A DNA stretch of 55,249 nucleotides. Origin: Cyanophora paradoxa. Lineage: Eukaryota; Glaucocystophyceae; Cyanophorales; Cyanophoraceae. Every line of letters starts with the position of its first letter. Position 1 is the first letter of the stretch. The translations under genes and the position numbers were made by a program. Positions 23,101 to 42,580 of this stretch are shown piece by piece. The stretch is taken from positions 1 to 55,249 of the forward strand of contig QPMI01000678.1 in assembly GCA_004431415.1 (NCBI GenBank), read 5' to 3'. Under the pieces are notes generated by a model. The model was not told the DNA's origin. It was given only the letters and a program-made list of their open reading frames with translations, and ran no database searches.

Positions 23101-23703
23101 GCGCCGCGGCGCCGCGCCCCTCGCCGAGCGCCTCCGACCCCGGCCTCCCCGCGCCCCCTCTCTTCCCCGCCCCCTCTTCCCCCTCTTCTTCGACTTGTCC
23201 ACATAGCGCTAGCCGCGTTCGTGATCATGAGCTGTCAGCAAGGCTAGGTCCGGCAGCACATGTACGCGTGTATATGCCATGCATGTCTGCAATGACTGTG
23301 CATGCGAAAGCGAAAGCTTGCAAGGTGAACTCTCACCATTGCCAGCTCAGCTCGAAGGCGGGTCGAAGCGCCATCGAAACGGCACCCCATATCGCGTACC
23401 CATCTCCATGGCGACCCGAATGCCCAATTGAATTTTTCTTCCCTCAGCTTGGAAAGTTTGCCGAGGCTCGAGCTCCCCTTGGGTCCGCGTGCACGCGCTG
23501 CGCACCCTCCCCTCTGACGTCTGTGACCGCGGGCGCAGGGATACGCCGCATCATACGCGGCAGTTCGCCTGGACTCCCCGGGAACACTCGTGTCCAGTCC
23601 TTTCCCCCGCCCCAGCAGCACCCAGCAGCCGAAGATCTAGAGCGCTTTGACAGCAGCACCCAGCGTCTTAGCTTCAGAGATCGAGCAACGCCGACACACC
23701 GCG
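23101..23703. other. intergenic IFT139 to HMG-box gene
   Basis: About 600 bp contains the 3' end of IFT139 and the upstream region of the HMG-box gene, both on the plus strand. A TGATCATGA palindrome lies at 23222-23230. No additional gene is supported. Confidence 0.5.
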
Positions 23704-25296
23704 ATGTCGGCGCCCGCCTATCCTCTCGGGGCGATTCCCCGTCGCGGCTCCATGGACAGCACGGGCTTCGCAGTTCCGCACCCTGGCAGCTTCGGGAACG
23801 TCGGCCTCATGCCAGCGGGCTTCCCGCCTCAGCTCGTTGCCGGCCTTGGCGCACCGGAGCTCGTGGAGATTGCGTGAGCGAACTTCCTTCTCTGGCCTCG
23901 CTGGCCCTCGCCATGCCCAGGGCCGAGACTGATGAGATGACACGCAGGCCGCGCCATTTCCTGCAGTGCATCCGGCTGCCGAACGGCCTGTTCCAGCCGA
24001 TCAGCAATTATGTCCTGCAGGCTGTCCCGATCATGGGAAAGCAGCAGGAGGAGGAGCCTCGCGTCCGCCGCCCTCAGGTATTCGCAACTGCGTGTGGTTC
24101 CGTCGCTTCGCTGACGTGGCTGAATTGTGATCGCACAGAACTCCTTCCTTCTCTTCTCCAATGAGTTCCGCGGAAAGCTGCGGGCAGCCAACAAAGAGCT
24201 AACAAACGCGGATGTCAGCCGCATGCTCGGCGAGAAGTGGAAGGCGCTGCCCGAGGAGGAGAAGAAGAAGTGAGCGAGTTTCGGTCGCCAATCGCATAGT
24301 ATGTGCCTAACGAAAGATGACAGGTACCGCGAGCGCGCCGAGAAGATTCGTGTGGATTTCCAGGCGAAGCATCCGGACTTTTCGTACGCGGCGAAGCCGA
24401 AGAGGAAGGATTCTATGCCGGGCGGCCTGCCCGTCGGTGGCTTGCCGATGGGCCTTCCGATGCTCGCGCACCCGCCTGCGATGCACGTCGCCCCGCCACC
24501 TGCCATGCACGTCCCGCCCCCGGCGATGACGATCGCGCCGCCGCCGCCCATCCCGGCCGCGCTTCCTGTCAAGGTACCGGCTTTTCCTCGACGACTGCAG
24601 TCGAAACGCTGATTTCACCGCGACCAGCGTTCGGCGGAGGCTCCCGCTGGCCCTCCGGTGGACGTAAAGCGCGCTCGCGCCGAGCCCCAGGCACCTGTCA
24701 TGCCCGCCGCGACTCTGCCGCCCGCTCCGGTCCTGCCCCCGGCCGCGCCGCCGGCCCCGGCCTCGGCCCCGGCGGCAGTCCAGCGGCCCCGGGCGCAGTC
24801 CATTTCCCTCGCTGTGCCGAACACGACAAGCCCGACTGCGTCGACGCCGGAGGTTCAGCTCCTGCCTTACATGCTCGGCGACGACGACGACGAGGACGGC
24901 GCGGAGCCGAGCTTCACTGGCGAGGAGAAGCCGAGCAGCAAGGACGACTTCTGGAGCTTCGTGGACACGGCCGAGACGCCGGTGCCGCCGATGAAGAGCG
25001 CCGACCGGCGGATGCCGTCGGCGGCCTCGTTCTACGTGCCCGAGGGCGCTGTCGAGGTCATGCCGGAGCCGAGCACCGCGTCGGGGGCCCCCGGCAAGGG
25101 CTCGAAGACGCAGCCGGCGCTGCAGCTCTTCGTAAACCCGAACAAGTACACGGGCAGCAAGGCCGGCCTCCCGAGCTTCCTCTCCAAGTTCAACGAGCCG
25201 GACCCGCTCGACCCCCTCGCCCCCCTCTCCTACGACGACATCGCCGCCCCCTTCGCCTCCATCGGCGCCCCCCTCCCGCCCCTCGGCCGCCGCTGA
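23704..25296 (+). CDS. HMG-box DNA-binding protein (SOX/MATA-like box)
   Basis: A sequence-specific type HMG box is expected to bend DNA in the nucleus. Exons inferred: 23704-23873, 23948-24077, 24139-24269, 24324-24573 and 24628-25296, all GT-AG and in phase. The box spans exons 2-4. It reads [20 protein letters not shown], then [20 protein letters not shown], and ends near [13 protein letters not shown] with a basic, NLS-like tail. The N-terminus ([16 protein letters not shown]) and the long C-terminus are Pro/Met/Ala-rich and disordered, with an acidic patch near 24880-24900 ([12 protein letters not shown]). The single box with RPQNSF at its start is closer to fungal MATA/SOX boxes than to abundant HMGB proteins. 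Targets are unknown. Confidence 0.85.
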
Positions 25297-26445
25297 AGGG
25301 CGCCAGGCGCCCTTCCATAGTATTCTAGTCGTGGCACGAGCCCGTGCCGTCCCGTCGCACATCTGCGATCTATCTATTCGCGCGCGCGCCTCTTAGACCA
25401 GGCTAGACAGGTTTTTGCGCTTAGTGGAAGCAGGTTTTGAAGGCCTAGGTTTGTGCTTCGTATAATTAGCGTTTTGGGGCATTCGCAAGCGTCGTCGTCT
25501 GTACATTCTCGCCGCTTTTTTTTTAATTTTGAACTATGGATTGATTTGTGTGTCGAAATCACTTGCAAATTGCCTGCGAATGCCTGCGGATGGCCCAACG
25601 AGATCCCAGATGTGAAACGCGTTCGGCCAGGCCTAGGGGGGGAGGGGGGCCGGGATCCTAGGGGCCGGAGGGGGGGCCGGCGCGTTGGCGCCGAGGCGCG
25701 GGGCGGGGTGCATTTGCCCGCGGCCGGGACCAGGGGGCCCGGGGCCCGGGGGCCCGGCGGGGGCCAGGGGGCCCACCGGGGCCGACTGGTCAGGGCCCAC
25801 TCAGTGACTGTACACACTAGTACATGTGAAGCTCGACATGTTTCCCACTGCGGCAGGCAGTTAACGTTACGTATACGTTGGGGCTCTGGACTCTATAGCT
25901 AGCTATAGATCTGGAGCTACCGTCTCAGACTCTTAAGTGCGCATCTATAGCTAATTAATATTATATAACTTAGTAAGTGCGCGTCGACGTCTACGTCACG
26001 GCCCGGCGGGCCGGCCCCGGCCCCGCCGGGCCCAGCCGCTGCCGCATGCGCAGCGGCAGCCGCTGAGCCCGGCCCTGCAGCTGCGCATGACTCGGTGTGA
26101 CTCAACTCAGCGGCTAGTGCTTATGCCATGATGATCATGATCATGATGCAAAAATGATTCGGAATTCCGGAGTGCTCATGATCATCGGATCAGCGCTGCG
26201 CATGCTCAGCAGCGAAGTTGAACATGATGAACCTTCCGAAGTTCATGATGAGTCTAGATCTAGATCCTAAAGTTCACGATTACTAGATATCATAGTATAA
26301 CGGTACTATTACGTATAGTACACACTAGCCAAGTAGTAGCTATAGGCGGGCTCGACTCGCGATCGGCGAGCCGCCGACACTGGCCCGACCGTCGGACAGT
26401 CGACGTCACTGATCATGATCATGAGTCAGCTGTCAACGACGAGGG
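25297..26445. other. lower-GC intergenic region with palindromes
   Basis: No gene is recognised in this 1.15-kb spacer between convergent genes (HMG-box plus, WW minus). It holds a GGGCCC-rich block (about 25735-25790), two adjacent GC-rich hairpins (26000-26057) and several TGATCATGA-type palindromes (26132-26146, 26177-26185 and 26410-26424). Confidence 0.55.
26000..26057. repeat. two adjacent GC-rich hairpins
   Basis: GGCCCGGCGGG (26000-26010) pairs with CCCGCCGGGCC (26022-26032) around an 11-nt loop. Immediately after, GCCGCTGC (26035-26042) pairs with GCAGCGGC (26050-26057) around CGCATGC. They could act as a transcription or replication structure. No U-tract marks them as a terminator. 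Confidence 0.6.
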
Positions 26446-27685
26446 CTAGGAGGAAATCATTCCGCTCAAGCTCTCCGCGATAAATTTCGGCACGCGAAGG
26501 ACGTTCGCCGGCTCGACATCGGGTCGAGGACGCCATTCGGTGAACAGCTCGGCGAGCTCGGCGCTTCGCGATTCCTTGCTGAGGTCGAATAATGGAGGGT
26601 CCGGGCTCCCCTCGCCGGTGCCTTCCAACTTGGTCTGAACGCCTTGTGCCGCCGGCGCGCGATCAATCTGGAGGGACGTGGGTGCGAAATTCAACCGTTG
26701 CACGGGGCGTCGGCGTCAGGGCGGGGCCACCTGCTGGAGCGTCGATGCGGCCTGATCATGATCGCTGCCCGCGGCCGCTTGCTTTGCCAGCCGGTACAAT
26801 TCTTTCATCTGAAGCCCGATCATGATCAGCAAGCCATGGACAGAATTGTCGAGAATGTCGAGAAGACGCGGCACCTGCTCCTTGGCTGACAGGGACGTGA
26901 AAAGGGGCCGGGCCGAAGGCTGCTTCCCCTGCATTTCTCGAAACTGCGCGGAAAGCTCGGGGCCGGCGAGCTCTTCATCGATAACCACTCCCCGAAGCTG
27001 CGAATACATTGGAACGAAGAATCAGATATCAGAGAAGACGTCGTCACTGAGTCGGCGAGCACACCCTATTCATGAAGCGGCGTTCGACGGCCTGCGCTGC
27101 TTCGCTTATGGCAGCAGCTTTGGCATCGCCTGCCCGACAGCGCCTCACTGAGTTAGAGACGCGTACGAAAAATTGCAGAGAGGCCCTCGAGACCCGTCGC
27201 ACCGGCTGCAGTTGCGGGAGGGGCGGCCCTGTCGGGGCCTACATCGCGGTTGCCGCTATTCTTCTCTACGGGCCTTGAGCGGCTCGGGCTCATCGACCGG
27301 CTCCGGCTGCGGCTGCGGCTGCGACTGCGGCTGCGCGGGCTCCTGCTCCTCCCTTCTCTGCCCGTCGACATACTCCGACTGCGCGAGGTGCTTGACACGC
27401 TCGTCCTCCGTTTCCGCTTCGAGTGCTCGCCCGCGCGGCTGCAGGGGCGCGTCAGCGTGCGCTATGGTGCTCGGGCACGCTGATAAGCTGCATCCGACAC
27501 GACACGCATGCGCACTCGTCCGCCGCGCCTCTGGGCGCAGATTCGAAGTGTGCAGAGCCCGGAGGCCTCTCCCAACATGATTCATCTGTATTCTTGTTGT
27601 GATAGAAGATGTCTCCCGCGCTGCTGCGTATCGCCGTCCACCCGCTAGGCAGCCCGCGCTGCTCGGGGAGGTCCTCGTCGCGCAT
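26446..27685 (-). CDS. WW-domain protein, otherwise unrecognised
   Basis: A WW domain near the N-terminus (about 27650-27560) reads LPSGWTAIRSSAGDIFYHNK and continues NTDESCWERP. The two tryptophans and final proline that define the fold are present, so it should bind Pro-rich ligands. The ATG at 27685 (MRDEDLPEQRG) gives a compact start. A Glu/Gln/Pro-rich stretch follows (ERVKHLAQSEYVDGQRREEQ, then PQ/EP repeats near 27340-27280). Later exons carry KAAAISEAAQAVERRFMNR, VPRLLDILDNSVHGLLIMIG and the C-terminus VPKFIAESLSGMISS. At least five exons are inferred, some with possible GC donors. A role in RNA processing or transcription would be usual for such a layout, but nothing here proves it. 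Confidence 0.55.
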
Positions 27686-27996
27686 CCCTCGCTGTCGTCG
27701 ATTTGATCTCGTATCCCTGCAAGCTGCGGCCCGGCAGCGGCCGGGCAACCCGGGGCAAGTTGGGAAAGCGGCTCCGTCAGCACGCACACCGCCACCGCTC
27801 ACACCGCCAGCGCACAGGCGAGCGCGAGCTCGTCGTCGTCTCTGCCTCTCCTGTCGGGGCTTGTGCCCTCGGCGGCGCGTAACGCCGACCGGCCAGACTT
27901 GGTCTCGAGGCGCTGATTGGGCAGTGAACGGAGCTGCTTTGAGCCAGCCAACGGTGCTGCCAACCTGCGCGGCGCCGCGCTGCACGGAGACGGGTC
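27686..27996. promoter_or_regulatory. divergent promoter region, WW gene and WH1-CRIB gene
   Basis: About 310 bp lie between two head-to-head start codons. A longer in-frame upstream extension of the WW gene (to 27985) is open, so the exact boundary is uncertain. No specific motif is recognised. Confidence 0.35.
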
Positions 27997-29036
27997 ATGT
28001 TCGACGCGCCGGCTCTCTATGGGGCCGAGCAAGAGCTGCTCAACAACGATCTCAAGCGAGAGAGTTTAGAGGTGCGAGCAGCTTGCACAGCCGCGCTGGT
28101 CCCCGCGCTAACTGATTTGCTCCAGGAGCACTGCTCGGCCGTCATACGCCTCTACAAGTACGAGCCGGACGCGCCGGACAGCCGTTGGAGGTTCACAGGC
28201 GTATGGGGCATTCTCACGATCGCGTACGATGAGCGGCGCCGGTGCTTCTACTTCCGTGTCCTGCACATCCAGGTGCCGCCGCGGGCCTGCCCCTCCGCCA
28301 CCTCCCCGCCGCCGCGCTGATGGCGCGACTCGTGTGCGCTAGACCGGGAAACTTTGCTTCGAGCACGAGTGCGTCCAGGCGTGACCCTATTGCCGCCCCT
28401 CGCGGCGAAGTTCGCGCGCAGGATTTACGAGGGGCTGCGCTACGTCCGCTGCGGCGAGTCCTTCCACTGCTTCGAGGGCGAGGTGACTCCTTCTCCGCTG
28501 GCTGCCGAGAGGGGCCCGAGCTCAGCGCCGCCGCCGCCGCCGCCGTCGCTCGTGCAGGGCTGCCTCTGGGGCTTCTCGTTCGCGGAGCAGTGCAGCTCGC
28601 GGCGCTTTCTCGAGGGCGTCAAGGAGGTCCTAGAGTACCCCGACGGTGCGCGGGCTCGATTTCCGTTGAATTTCAAAGCGGCGGCGCCGACGCGGGGCGG
28701 GCGGCGCGTGCGCAGGCATCCCGAGCTTCCTCGAGAAGGCCAAGTCCTTCTTCTCGAGCCTCTTCGGGCCGCCCCCGGCCGCGGGGCCCTCCTCCCCCAG
28801 CTCCAAGCCCGGCTCTTCCCGGGGGGGCGGCGGCCACATGGCCCGCCAAGTCAATGTCCGCGCGGCGCCCCGGGCCCCCCGGTCGCGCGCCGACGCCTCA
28901 CGCGCGCCGGGGCGCGCAGGTGTCGGAGCCCGAGGGCTTCAGGCGGGTGGCCCACGTGGGGATCAGCGCCGACGGGAGCCTCGACGTGCACGGGCAGATA
29001 CCCCCCGAGTGGAGGCGCTCCATGGGCTCTTCCTAG
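27997..29036 (+). CDS. WH1-CRIB protein (WASP-like N-terminal half without a VCA)
   Basis: WASP-family regulators use a WH1 domain to bind Pro-rich partners and a CRIB motif to bind Rac/Cdc42 GTPases. The WH1 domain spans several exons: EHCSAVIRLYKYEPDAP, GVWGILTIAYDERRRCFYFR, then FEHEIYEGLRYVRCGESFHC (joined across an intron at about 28366-28421) and GCLWGFSFAEQCSSRRFLEG. After a Pro/Ser linker the last exon holds the CRIB-like SEPEGFRRVAHVGIS and ends PPEWRRSMGSS at 29036. No WH2, central or acidic (VCA) region follows before the stop, and the next gene lies on the other strand. It therefore cannot activate Arp2/3 the usual way. A GTPase-responsive adaptor or inhibitor is an inference. Confidence 0.75.
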
Positions 29037-29164
29037 CCCCGGGCGAACGTTCGCCCTCCACAGTACTTGTCTCCCATCCATTCTGCACTTCCTGCAACCT
29101 GCCTGTAATTCTAAGCTAGCCTCACGAAAGCCTAAGCGCCTGGGAAGCACGGCCAGAGCTGCGC

Positions 29165-31586
29165 TAGTCGATCGCCGCCGTGTTCGCGAGGTTCAGCCGC
29201 GCCGGCGACTCCTCGCCCGTCGGCGGGGCCGTGAACCACGTGGCCGTGGGCGGGGTCTTCGGGGGCGGCTCGAGGGCGGGCGCCGACTGGGCGCGGGGCG
29301 GGGAGGGCGGGGGCGAGGGGGAGGGCGTCGAGCGCGGGGCGGCGGCGGAGGGGGCCGCTCGGGGGGCTCGCCTGGGCGGCCCGCGCGACGGGGCGGAGGG
29401 GGTCGCCCTGGATGGGGGCGGGGGGCTCGCGGCCGGCGAGGGAGAAGGGGCGGAAGGCGGAGTAGCAGTTGGAGAAGCAGCGGAGGGAGGCGATGGCGCC
29501 GCCGCGCTGCGGGGGCGGCTCCCGGATGCGGTGCCGCGGCTTCCGGCGCTCCGGCCCCTCCGAGTCCGGCAGGGCGGCCGCCAGGTGGGGCGGCAGCGGC
29601 GGCGCCGCCCAGCGCAGCACGGGCGGCTCGGCGTAGAGCGGGTTCTCGGGGACGCTCCCCTGCGTCAGGGTGGGCGAGTGCAGGCCGTCCCGCCGCCGCG
29701 GGCCCATCGGGTGCCCCTCCTCGCCTGCGCCGGCGCCCGGCGGTCAGCCGGGCGCGGGCGGGCCCGTGAGGGGCGCGGGGCCGCACTGGAGTCGGAGTCG
29801 CGGCCCGAGACGCGCCGGGGCTGCTGGATGCGGTACGTGTGCAGCTCCGTGGGGTCCGCGACGTAGGGGGTGGCCCCCGGGGGCGCCGGGGCCCACCGCC
29901 GCGGGGGCGCGTCGAGCTCGTCGTCGAGCATGGAGTCGGAGGCGCCGGGCGGGGGCGGCTCTTTGAGGAGCAGGGCGAGGGCGTCCTCGCTGAGCATGGG
30001 CGGCCCGCGCCGCTCGGGGGCCCCCTTGCCCGCCCCCGCCCCCTTCGCCGCCTCCGCCTCCCCGGGGCCCGCCACGGCGCTCAGGAGGCTGGAGAGGGGC
30101 ACGGGGGAGGGCGGGCGGCGGCCCTCGCGCGCGAACCCCGCCGAGCGGCGCCGGCCGAGGCCCTCGCTAGTGGCGGGGAGGGACCGCGAGGCGCGCCGCT
30201 CGGGCTCCGCCGCGCGCGCCACCGCCGGGCCCGCCTCGCCCTGCCGCGGCGCGGCGCGTCAGAAGGGAGGGGGAGGGAGGGCCGCGCGGGGCGCGAGCAG
30301 AGAGGCGCGAGGGGACCTTGAGGACGTCGCTGCCGGGGGGGACGCTCTGCTTCGGGGGCGGCGGCGTCTCCGACACCCCGGCGCCGCCAGCTTCCGCGGC
30401 GACTCCGCAAAGCCCGCGCCCGGCTGCCGCGGCGAGAGGACCGGGGGCGGGCGGGAGCGCGGCGGCGGGGCCCGGGGCGGGGGCCGGGCGGGGGCGGGCT
30501 GCGGGGGGCGGGGCGGGGCGGAGGCGTCGCCGTCGAGGAGGAGGGAGGTGTGGGAGGGGCGGCGGGGGCCGGCGGCGCCGGCGGCGAGCTCGAGGAGGCG
30601 CGGGGTGAGGTGCGGGAGCGGGGGCGGGCTGTCCCCGACCAGCGGCGCGTGCGGGTCCTCGTCGCTCCGGGCCGAGCGCGGGCTGAAATCCTCCTCCCGG
30701 CTCCGCGCCGACTCCAGCCCGCCCTCACCCTCCCCCGGCGAGCGCGGCGAGTGCGAGGCCCGCGTCCGCTCCGGCGTCTCCACCTGCTCCCCCTGCCCCG
30801 CCCGCGTCAGAAAAGGAAAGAAAGAGGAAAGGAAGGGGCGGGGTACTGACCTGCGCCGAATGCGACGGGGAGGCGGTGGGCCGGGGGGAGTCCGGCTCGC
30901 GCTCGAACCATATCCTGCGGCGGGGTGAGGGGCCGGCCGACCCGCGCGAGCCGGGGGCGGGGCACCTGAGGTGGATCCACCCGGCGAACTCCTTCGGGGC
31001 GCGGAAGACGGGGAACTCGTTCTCGACCTGACGGTTGGACTCGCACGCCTTGCCGTACTGGGGCGGCCGGGGGTCAGCCGCGGCATCGGCGCGCGCCGGG
31101 AGTGGGGGAGCTGACATTGATCTTCACGGTCAGCGCGCTGCCGTCGACTTCGAGGCGCTCCTGGGGGTATATTCGAATCTCCAGGATGGGCTCGGCAGTG
31201 GGGAGGATCTCAAACGCGTGCTCGGCTGTCGCGGGTAAGAAGAGGTCTGGCGCAGAGGCGGCCCGAGCGGCATCAAGAGCACCTTCGGGGCCCGACCAGG
31301 TGCATATCCCGTTCCGAGGCTCGCTGGGCGGGCTCGTCCACTCCCACCCGCTCGTCCTGAGAACGCAGACCCTGCTGGAACGCGAGGCGTTAGGTGACCG
31401 GTTCGGGGCTGCGAGCTAGCTAGCGGTGAGCGCGGGGCGCATTGCCTCGTCGAAAAGCGCTTCAGCTAAACCGCGCCCCGCTCCCGGAAGGTAGCGAGGC
31501 GCGAAGATGCAACGCCGACCGCCCGTGAGAGGGCGCGCGCAGGGCGCCAGCAGCGCGAACCTCGACGTGTTGGTACTCTCTTGCAT
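29165..31586 (-). CDS. unrecognised multi-exon protein
   Basis: The best-ordered part is N-terminal. Exons near 31390-31290 and 31230-31125 read VLRTSGWEWTSPPSEPRNG, then EPILEIRIYPQERLEVDGSA. A GT-AG intron leads to YGKACESNRQVENEFPVFRA and PKEFAGWIHLR (about 31065-30965). The rest is Ser/Pro/Arg-rich and disordered, with patches such as LSEDALALLLKEPPPP (about 30000) and SVPENPLYAEPPVLRW (about 29650). It ends SPARLNLANTAAID at 29165. A 3' splice site with a CTAAC branch-like motif near 31400 implies an upstream exon. The ATG at 31586 is a candidate start, not a firm one. I cannot name the family. The beta-rich N-terminal segment suggests a small folded domain. Confidence 0.4.
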
Positions 31587-31941
31587 CGTAACGTCGAGAA
31601 GTCGAAAGCGAAGCTGCGTGCGGCTCGCTGTGAGCCCCGAAAGCGCGACGAGCGCTCGCACAAAAAGACGCGTCGAAAGACACAAGAAGACGCTACCGTG
31701 GTCTTGCTTTTCAAACGTTTCATTGTGCCGTCGAGCGGCGGCGAAGCCGGAGGTGGCCAGCGCCAATTTCAGGTTTCGGTTCGGCGCGCCCCCGCTTCTA
31801 CAAGTGCGCCAAAGATATGTGGGGCACAGCCGGCCGCTTCTGGAGGCAGCAGCTAGGATGTTGGGGGGAGGGTCCAAGTTGGGCCTGGGTACAGGAAGCT
31901 GCGAGCGCTGCCGCCAGGCGCGCCCTCCACCGCGGCGAGCC
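31587..31941. promoter_or_regulatory. divergent promoter region, unknown gene and CHD
   Basis: About 355 bp lie between two head-to-head genes if the start positions are right. No motif is recognised. Long antisense frames here are composition artefacts. Confidence 0.35.
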
Positions 31942-40302
<8,361 letters not shown>

Positions 40303-40437
40303 TCCTGAGGCCGACTGCACGAGTTCTAGACGTCGATCGGCTTGTATTTTGCACATGACACACTCCTGATCTGCTGGATTGAAAGAAGAAGCTAAAGAGC
40401 GAGCGCTAGCTGCGCCGAAAGGAGCGCCGGCCTCGGG

Positions 40438-42250
40438 TCAGAACCCGACGGGGCGGGGCCGGAGGCGGCCGACGGAGATGCCGCGGGGCCCTGGGGCGCC
40501 GGCGGGCATCGGGGGCGCGGCGTAGGCGGGGTGCTGCGCCGCGAACTGCCGCAGGACGTCCGCCTTGTTGAACTGGAAGTAGGCCGGGCCCTGCCCCGCC
40601 GGCGATGTTGCCCGCCCGCCGCCCGCGTTCACCCCCGCCGCCGCCGCCGCCGCTGCCAGGCGCGCCGCCGCCTGCAGAGCCGTAAGGAAGCAGTAGGCGG
40701 GGCGGGGCGCGGGACGGGCCGGCGCCACAGGGCGCACCACGTCTCCCACGAAGGCCCCGCCGCCGCCAGGGGCGCCGCCGCCAGCGGCGCCGGCGTGGAG
40801 GCGGGCGGCGCGGGTCATGACGGCCACCGTGCCCACCGCGCCGGGCTGCACGCCGCCGGGCTGGTCGCCGCCCCAGCGGCCCCGCGCCGCCCCGACGCTC
40901 GCGCTGCGGGGCGGCTGCCGCGCGGTGCTGCCGCGCGGCGAGGCGGCCGAGGCGGAGGCGGAGGCGGCGGAGGCGATGGCCTCGTTGAGCTGCGCGAGGG
41001 CCGCCCCCGCCCGTGCCGCCAGCTCCGCCGCCCGCGACGGCTGCGGCGGCAGCGACGCCGCCGCCCGCCACGGCGCGTACAGGCCCGCCCCCGCCGTCGT
41101 CTCCGGCGCCTGCGCCTCGCCGTAACCGTCTGCCCGCCGCACCGCCCTCCGCCCGTAGTCGGCGCCTTGCGCCTGGGCCGGCGGGTACCCGTACGGCTCC
41201 TGCGCCGGGCTGGCCTGGGGTCCGGCGCGGCTGCGGGGCGGGGCGTGAGCGGGGCGCGGGCGGCGGCTGCGGGATGGGGCGCACCGCGGGAGGCGCTGGC
41301 GGAGCGCTGGCGCCGCAGGCTCCAGTTCAGATCCGCCGCCGGTTTGGCAGGCGAGGGCGGCTCGGCGGCGCGGTCGGCCGGGGCGGCTCGGAGCGGCGGC
41401 CCGAGGCGGGGCGGGGCCGGGGCGTGGGGTCGGCGGGGCCCGGGGCGAGCGGCTCGCGGCCGCGGGCCTCCTCGGCTTGGGGCCCCTCCTGGGCCCTGTA
41501 CTCGACGGTGTCGGGGTGCCCGGGTGCCGCCTCGGGCTCGGGGGGGCGGGCGGGGAGCTGGACGGGGGGCGGGGCGCCGGGCGGGGTGGACCAGAACTTG
41601 TGGAAGACGACGAAGTTGTTCTCCTGCGGGTGGAAGGCCCGCAGGCCGAAGTGCTTCGCCAGGAACCCGAGCAGCTTCGGCGAGGGCCGGTCGTAGCCCA
41701 GCCGCGCAGGGTGCACGTTCTCCTTCTGCGCCCCCGCACCCCCGCCCGTCGGCGCCTGGCGGCGGCGGCCGCGCGCGGGCGGGGTCGGCGCGCACGACGA
41801 GCATGTAGTCGAAGAGGGCGCGGCCGTGGCCGGTGCGCTGGCAGCTCTCGTGCACGTAGAAGTCGAGCACGCAGAGCGGCTCGATCTCCTTCAGGATCAG
41901 CGACTCGTTCCGCACGAAGAGCTTCTTCTTGCCGACCTTCAGGATCCCGATCACCTTCCGCTGCTGGTTCTCCGACGCCACGTAAAGCCGCTGGTCGCTG
42001 TACCGCAGCCGCGCCACCGTCGTAATCACCTGCTTCAGGCCCTGCGCCTGCGCGCGCGGCGCGTCGGCGCGCGCGAGCGTATGCTCACGCAGGCCTGATC
42101 TCAGCGCACCTTGGCGCTGAGGCCGCCCATGCGATCAATGAGGTCCCGAGCATTGTCCAGGACGGGGCCGGTGAGCCTCTCCAGGTCCTTGCTCTGGATA
42201 ACGCAGAAGTTCTCCGGGAGCAACCGGCTCAGACTGTAGTTTACCTCCAT
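40438..42250 (-). CDS. ATAT1: alpha-tubulin N-acetyltransferase
   Basis: ATAT1/MEC-17 acetylates Lys40 of alpha-tubulin inside the microtubule lumen, typically on axonemes. Exon 1 (from 42250) reads MEVNYSLSRLLPENF and DLIDRMGGLSAK. After a GT-AG intron comes AQGLKQVITTVARLRYSDQR, then VIGILKVGKKKLFVRNES, CVLDFYVHESCQRTGHGRAL, and after another intron YDRPSPKLLGFLAKHFGL and NNFVVFHKFW. The acetyl-CoA loop (QRTGHGRAL), the conserved Cys before VLDFYVHE and the Asp of YDRPS match the residues known to matter in the family. A tail of over 200 residues, rich in Pro/Ala/Arg, follows to 40438 (RLRPRPVGF). It converges on CHD, with 135 bp between the stop codons. Confidence 0.93.
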
Positions 42251-42580
42251 CGCTACGCCGCTGCTCTTCGCCTGCTTCTACCACTGTGTCGCGCAATGCG
42301 GACCGGTGCCAGCTCAACGCTTGCCTGTCGCAGCGCCGGCCAATAAAGAAACGTTAAGAACGATCAGCGCGACGTTTGCGACGATCAGCGCGCTCGGCCG
42401 CCGCCTGGTTTGCGGTGCCAAAAAGCTCCCACAAAGCCGGCTGCTCGGTGCGCGCTCTCAAAAGAGACTGCAAGATAGCTCTGGGTTTGAAAGATCCGCC
42501 GCCGGCCGCCGGGGCGCTCACTGCTAACGTTTTGGGTAGTTCGGCGGTACCCCCCGAGGGCCAGTTCGACAAGCCGGGAG
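42251..42580. other. divergent intergenic region
   Basis: This lies between the ATAT1 start codon (minus) and the uncertain start of the next plus-strand gene. An open plus frame from 42376 reads through it and could belong to that gene. No motif was recognised. Confidence 0.3.
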
